From contig LS997562.1 of NCBI GenBank assembly GCA_000469685.2, positions 34,170,215 to 34,234,214 on the forward strand: DNA of 64,000 nucleotides, written 5' to 3'. A program made the translations under genes and the position numbers. Numbering within the stretch: position 1 is the stretch's first letter; each line of letters starts with the position of its first letter. The notes under the pieces are model-generated. The model saw only the letters and a list, made by a program, of their open reading frames with translations, was not told where the DNA came from and made no database searches. The DNA is from Haemonchus contortus. Lineage: Eukaryota > Nematoda > Chromadorea > Rhabditida > Trichostrongylidae. Below are positions 60,201-64,000 of this stretch, one piece after another.

Positions 60201-62352
60201 AGTAAAGTATCAGTACAGTATCAGATCAAGCTCTTTGGAGTTTATTTGAAATAGTTCTTTCTTCGAACTCGCTTATAGAGTCAGTTCCTTGTAGACTTTC
60301 TCGTCTAGACATATCCAGACTACCGTATTTTGTTCACTGGGCATTCGTTAGGAGGTGCATTAGCCAGTCTAGCATCCACTCTGTACGCCCATCGGCATCC
60401 ATCACTCACAGACAAGTAAGCACATTTCAGTAATTTCGAATGCTTACCGTGATACACTCAGATTTTCTGTTCAGGATCCATCTGATGACCTTTGGACAGC
60501 CACGAGTAGGAAACTATGAATACGCTGTGACTCACAGTGAACTGGTTCCAAATAGCTGGCGAATCGTTCACAAATACGATTTGGTATGTGCAGTGTGTTT
60601 ACTGTTTAATTTACTTGCGAAAAGTTACAGTACAGCAGTACACAAACCCCTTATGACTGTCGGTGAGAGTTACCTCCTCTAGGGCTCCCCGCCAAAGAGT
60701 TCGATAAAACTTTGGGGATTTCGGAAGCTGCTCCCGCAGTGCTAGTCAGGCAAAATAAAATTTTTTGAGATAAGTTTTTCCCAGTTAAAAATGGAAAACA
60801 ACTTCCATCCCTATCGCTTTCGAGTTCTCCGGATGGTTAATGTGCTCTGGGTACCCGTCAACAAAGCCTGTTCACGGGGGTAAGATCAAAGCAGGTCTTG
60901 GCAAAGGTGCTCAACATCTGTTCAGTCTTGTTTACTTGATTGCTGATGTGTTTGGATGTAAATGGCACGCAAACAAATATTGTGGATGATACTAAATACT
61001 GAATGCAAAATAAAAGGTTGAAGGATAGCCCTCGGGCGATAATCGATCCCGTCTACGAGATGCTCCCACATTCGGCTTCTGTTCAGAATCATGGTGGCGT
61101 ATCGAATGCGTATGTGACCTATACGGTAAAATACGGGGGCCAACCGATGCACAAGTCACTGCTTTTATACTTCCAGGCGAGCTTGGTATCAATAATCCGT
61201 ACCCTAAATGGGTGAAAGCTTAGTTTGGTCCAGAGGGATATCGATCCGAGATTCGAACCCGCGACCATGCGTGTGTGATAGTACTGTACTACACAACCTC
61301 CGCTTCGCTACACCACCACCTCCAATGCAAAATATTGTATGAAAATCTAAGCATAAAGTTGTCAACGAATGACATTTCATCGAAAATTTCAAACATGAGT
61401 CGGGGGTGTGGCTTACCCCAAACGAATCAGTCGCTCTTCACTTTCGTACGAATTCATTTCATTTTCAATAGTACATTCCCCATCCTGTATGATTTTAGGT
61501 GGCTCACCTACCAGCGTGTGCGATCCGACTCATCTCACATTCCTGTGTTTCATTGTTGAATCACTCACCGTACCACCATGGTACGGAAGTTTGGTTCCCA
61601 TCGAATATGACGCGGAACGCTCTGTACCGAGTATGTAACGGATTGCCATTGTTTGAAGATGACACGTGCAGGTAGGGAATGCCCAACTTTCACCAAATGC
61701 ATCACTACCTTCTTGTTTGAAAATGTTTCTTCAGCACCCATTTATAAGCACTGTAGGGTGGCGGTGATGGAACCCTGTGAATCCTTGGTTCAAAGCAGTT
61801 TTCAGATTTTGTTAGAGCTGAAGTTCAGCAGTCATGGTAGTGAGTTCGGGGCACCTCAGTCTAAAACGTCGGACTATAATGAACCTTCGGCCATGAACCG
61901 GGATCACAAGCAGTTCACGCCGAATCGGGTGCCCGAATCCCACACAGCAAACGTAACAAAGTGCGCTTCCCTCAGGTTTAGTGCTTGGCCAGCAGGGATT
62001 CCCCAGCTGTTCAGGTCCGCCCTATTATCTCATCTTTCGATAAGAAATAGCGAGAAGCGGGGAACCATGTAATGGAGGTACAGCTGTCTCTGAACCCATC
62101 GGAATCCGAGCAAGTCCCTTTATTTCTAGTTATCTTATACGGGAGGAAGAAGTGCAGTGGAGAAGAAGGCGCGCTTGTTCCAATTTCCGAAGGGAAAATA
62201 GCCTTTGTAAAAAATCTTGGAAAAAACTGTTCCTTTTCAGCAACGGCTACTACCTTCATTACGGTATCAAAGATCATATGTACTATTTCGAACATGAAGT
62301 ACGTATTTATGGAAGCAATGGATGTGTAGATGAACCGACGGAGAGGCGGTGA
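57201..62352 (+). CDS. Secreted class 3 (fungal-type) lipase
   Basis: Eight exons join in phase: 57201-57345, 57797-57894, 59533-59649, 60075-60167, 60309-60415, 60475-60583, 61499-61671 and 62241-62352, giving 317 residues. Residues 1-20 form a signal peptide (MYIIHLFLLSLLAQFITA), so it should be secreted or lysosomal. Family landmarks are VAFRGT after an early Cys, the nucleophile elbow TGHSLGG with Ser164, TFGQPRVGN, the acid Asp222 in HKYDLVAHLP, YHHGTEVWFP at 248-257 and His293 in KDHMYYFEH. Asp222 and His293 complete the expected Ser-Asp-His triad for acyl-ester hydrolysis of glycerides or phospholipids. Between the Asp and YHH is a 14-20 residue stretch longer than usual. The start follows a TATTTTCAG acceptor 24 bases upstream, a plausible trans-splice site. 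Introns host a MITE and a SINE. Confidence 0.93.
58027..58551 (+). mobile_element. MITE, Tc1/mariner-like, about 525 bp (copy 2)
   Basis: It has the same 17-base terminal inverted repeat (CAGTAGCGCTCAAAAGT) and TA flanks as the copy at 12528-13034, with a similar but diverged interior in the same orientation. It lies within lipase intron 2 (57895-59532), sense to the gene. Confidence 0.88.
58554..59532. other. Remainder of lipase intron 2
   Basis: AT-rich intronic DNA with no recognised element. Short frames, including the minus frame 59131-58892, are not supported. Confidence 0.5.
61030..61322 (-). repeat. tRNA-derived SINE (copy L) in lipase intron 6
   Basis: A near full-length minus-strand copy. 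The head carries GGAGGTGGTGGTGTAGCGAA-like sequence and the B-box GGTTCGAATCTCGG (61262-61247). The 3' end reversed (CCCGTCTACGAGATGCTCCC) lies at 61048-61067. It is inside lipase intron 6 (60584-61498), antisense to the gene. Confidence 0.8.
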
Positions 62353-62401
62353 CAATCATCACAGCATGGGTTTCGGCCAATTCAAGCCGACCTTTCCTAA
62401 C

Positions 62402-62407
62402 AATAAA
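62402..62407 (+). terminator. Lipase poly(A) signal
   Basis: AATAAA lies 50 bases after the lipase stop codon and upstream of the converging Sp-type gene. Confidence 0.65.
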
Positions 62408-62866
62408 CTGTTTTTACGGGATTCTCTATTGAACAACTGCAATCGTTTTTAAATAGTCCATGTCCTAACTTCTTGCAATCCTGGCATGAGTACGTCCTCC
62501 TGTCTTAGCGGTGGAGTTTGAGGCTCTGACGAAGGCGAAGTGCTGAAGAGTTAGCCTAATAGAAGTTCAATCCCGAAGGGCTTCGAAAATCTCTCTGCTG
62601 GAATGCAACTGCAACTCCATCCTGTACAGTTCTTCTTTTACAGAATGTCCCAGATAGACGATATCACCACTTTTCAACTTTTATAGATAGAGTTGGGTGT
62701 GGAAAGCTGGGCGCTTTGAATTACCGGCCCCTCCGTAGGCACAGTCGCTGGCTGGAGCTAAGTCACCGAGTTTTAAGTTGTATCAGAGAACATTGTCAGC
62801 AAATTAAATACTTTATATATCTCTAATCTCAATTTTTTATAAATAAGTCTTCCCATGGAGAAGATT
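62408..62866. other. Spacer between converging genes
   Basis: About 460 bases containing the two 3' ends. No other element is recognised. The minus-strand poly(A) signal is not an exact AATAAA. Confidence 0.5.
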
Positions 62867-63641
62867 TCATGTGCAGATTGGATGCTGCGTGACTAGGTGT
62901 TGTTTCAAATGATCGGACCTGGCGAAGCCTCGCCCACATCTCGGACAGTGATGTCGTCGTTCACCAGTGTGTGCTCGCAGATGGCGCTGAAATCATCGCG
63001 TCTTTATCGATCGGTGAAGACCTTCTTACTTTTTAGGGAAGATTAACAGCCACGTTTCATCTGGGAGGGGGAGGGGCCAAATACAATAACGGCTAAAACC
63101 CTTCCAGTTAGAGCGGTAGAAGGTGCCAGGTGCCTCAGTGAACACATACAATATGAAGTGATCGAGTCCGGCATGGGTTAACCTAAACTCCCGCTATCCC
63201 TACTGATAAATCCTGATCTTGAGACCAGAATTAGATAACCAATCTGTCTAAAAATACAAAAGAAGCAATAAGATATGGCTATGATTCTCCTCGCTTGAGC
63301 TACATGTCCATTAACTAGGGTTCTGACCAAAAGCCTCATTCAAGTGGAGATTTCCAGAAAGCTTGATAGGCACTGTCCGGTCAACCTGTACAACTATGCC
63401 TCACCTGTAACTGATCGGATCGTGAGAACGTCTTTCCACATTGAAACCATTGACATTGGAACGGCCGTGATCCAATGTGTGACCTAAATATCGAAAAAGG
63501 TTACGAAAACAAAAAATATCCGGTAATCCAATCGCTTACCTCAGATGAGCCTTGAGATGACTCGTTTTCTTGTAGGTTTTGCCACAGTTCGGTACATTGC
63601 ATACATGGACAGGGTTTTCACAGTGCAGTCCACTAGTTCTA
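62867..63641 (-). CDS. Sp-family zinc-finger transcription factor, C-terminal part
   Basis: Three minus-strand exons join in phase: 63641-63540, 63483-63405 and 62986-62867 (TGA). They encode three consecutive C2H2 fingers: CNVPNCGKTYKKTSHLKAH, CQWFQCGKTFSRSDQLQRH and CPRCGRGFARSDHLKQH, then a 6-residue tail after the last His. Finger order, the KTSHLKA / RSDQLQR / RSDHLKQ helices and the C-terminal position identify the Sp/KLF class. Finger two is closer to Sp. Such proteins bind GC or GT boxes in the nucleus. Oddities: the linker between fingers one and two reads HIGSRPF instead of HTGERPF, helix two has Gln where Sp1 has Glu, and finger three has four residues between its His pair. The N-terminal part, including any Btd box or activation domain, lies beyond the window. 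Confidence 0.88.
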
Positions 63642-64000
63642 CTGAAAAACAAATCGTTAGTAAATCATTTCAAGAAATCAGAATCTCAATTACATATGTT
63701 CAACAACTTTGTGGGTATAGGGTCCCTTAAAGTTCACTAACCTATACAAAGTAGTTGTTTTGAGCTTCTAGGTTCGGAACACCGCGTAACCTGTAGACCT
63801 GATTTTATGGTTGTTACTTGTCCAGCGTTGCTTGTTAGTGATTCTTTTTGTCTGTTTCCCTGATGCAACTTCAGGGAGAAGTATTCAAATATTTTATAAG
63901 AAAATCAAAATCTACTGGAAATGTATTTCATAAGCTTCGCAGCTTGCTAAATTCAGCTTTGGGCATCTGCGTGCTCGGAAATTTGTCGCTCCAAATATGT
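63642..64000. other. Intron of the Sp-type gene, running off the window
   Basis: Upstream of the acceptor TTTTTCAG (minus strand, ending at 63642) I see AT-rich intronic DNA and no further exon. Confidence 0.5.

Noticed and set aside
61653..62072. A 139-codon open frame on the plus strand
   Set aside because: It lies in lipase intron 7, overlaps the end of exon 7 in another frame and has no features of its own. The spliced lipase frame accounts for the region.
1..64000. CRISPR arrays, bacterial operons or riboswitches
   Set aside because: The DNA is eukaryotic with spliced genes. No regularly spaced short repeats with unique spacers are present.

Overview
This window looks like nuclear DNA of a nematode, most likely clade V (strongylid or rhabditid). 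The evidence is introns bounded by GT and TTTCAG-type acceptors, candidate trans-splice acceptors just before start codons, and sequence identical to the conserved nematode SL1 spliced leader. Three genes also resemble nematode relatives: a class 3 lipase, a PFTAIRE cyclin-dependent kinase and an Sp-type zinc-finger factor. The species cannot be named from the sequence alone. All gene models here are hand-spliced from reading frame, splice dinucleotides and phase.

Layout. From 2.4 to 4.6 kb (+) lies the 3' part of a single-pass membrane protein with a Thr-rich outer segment and a Ser/Arg- then Pro-rich inner tail. From 4.6 to 47 kb no complete gene can be assembled. This stretch holds dispersed repeats, microsatellites, a degenerate tandem array (7.68-8.30 kb), a decayed Tc1-type transposon (35.4-37.0 kb), a truncated BEL/Pao-type LTR retroelement (44.46-46.0 kb, minus strand) and several isolated exon-like frames on both strands. 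From 47.4 to 50.5 kb (+) is a complete ten-exon CDK14/15-type kinase. From 54.2 to 57.0 kb are phase-compatible exons of a gene I do not recognise. From 57.2 to 62.35 kb (+) is a complete eight-exon secreted class 3 lipase. From 63.64 down to 62.87 kb (minus) are the last three exons of an Sp-family factor whose 5' part lies beyond the window. The lipase and the Sp gene converge tail to tail.

Repeats. About twelve copies of a roughly 300 bp tRNA-derived SINE are scattered through the window, three of them inside or beside gene introns. Two copies of a roughly 510-525 bp MITE carry matching termini and TA flanks; one of them is inside lipase intron 2. The most striking feature is the retroelement. 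It carries a complete 22-nt match to SL1 shortly after its primer-binding site, and a second 21-nt match fused to gag where gag codons and SL1 share about ten bases. This is best explained by reverse transcription of an SL1 trans-spliced element RNA followed by template switching.

The protein-coding genes show no obvious joint pathway. They read as independent chromosomal genes separated by repeat-rich DNA.
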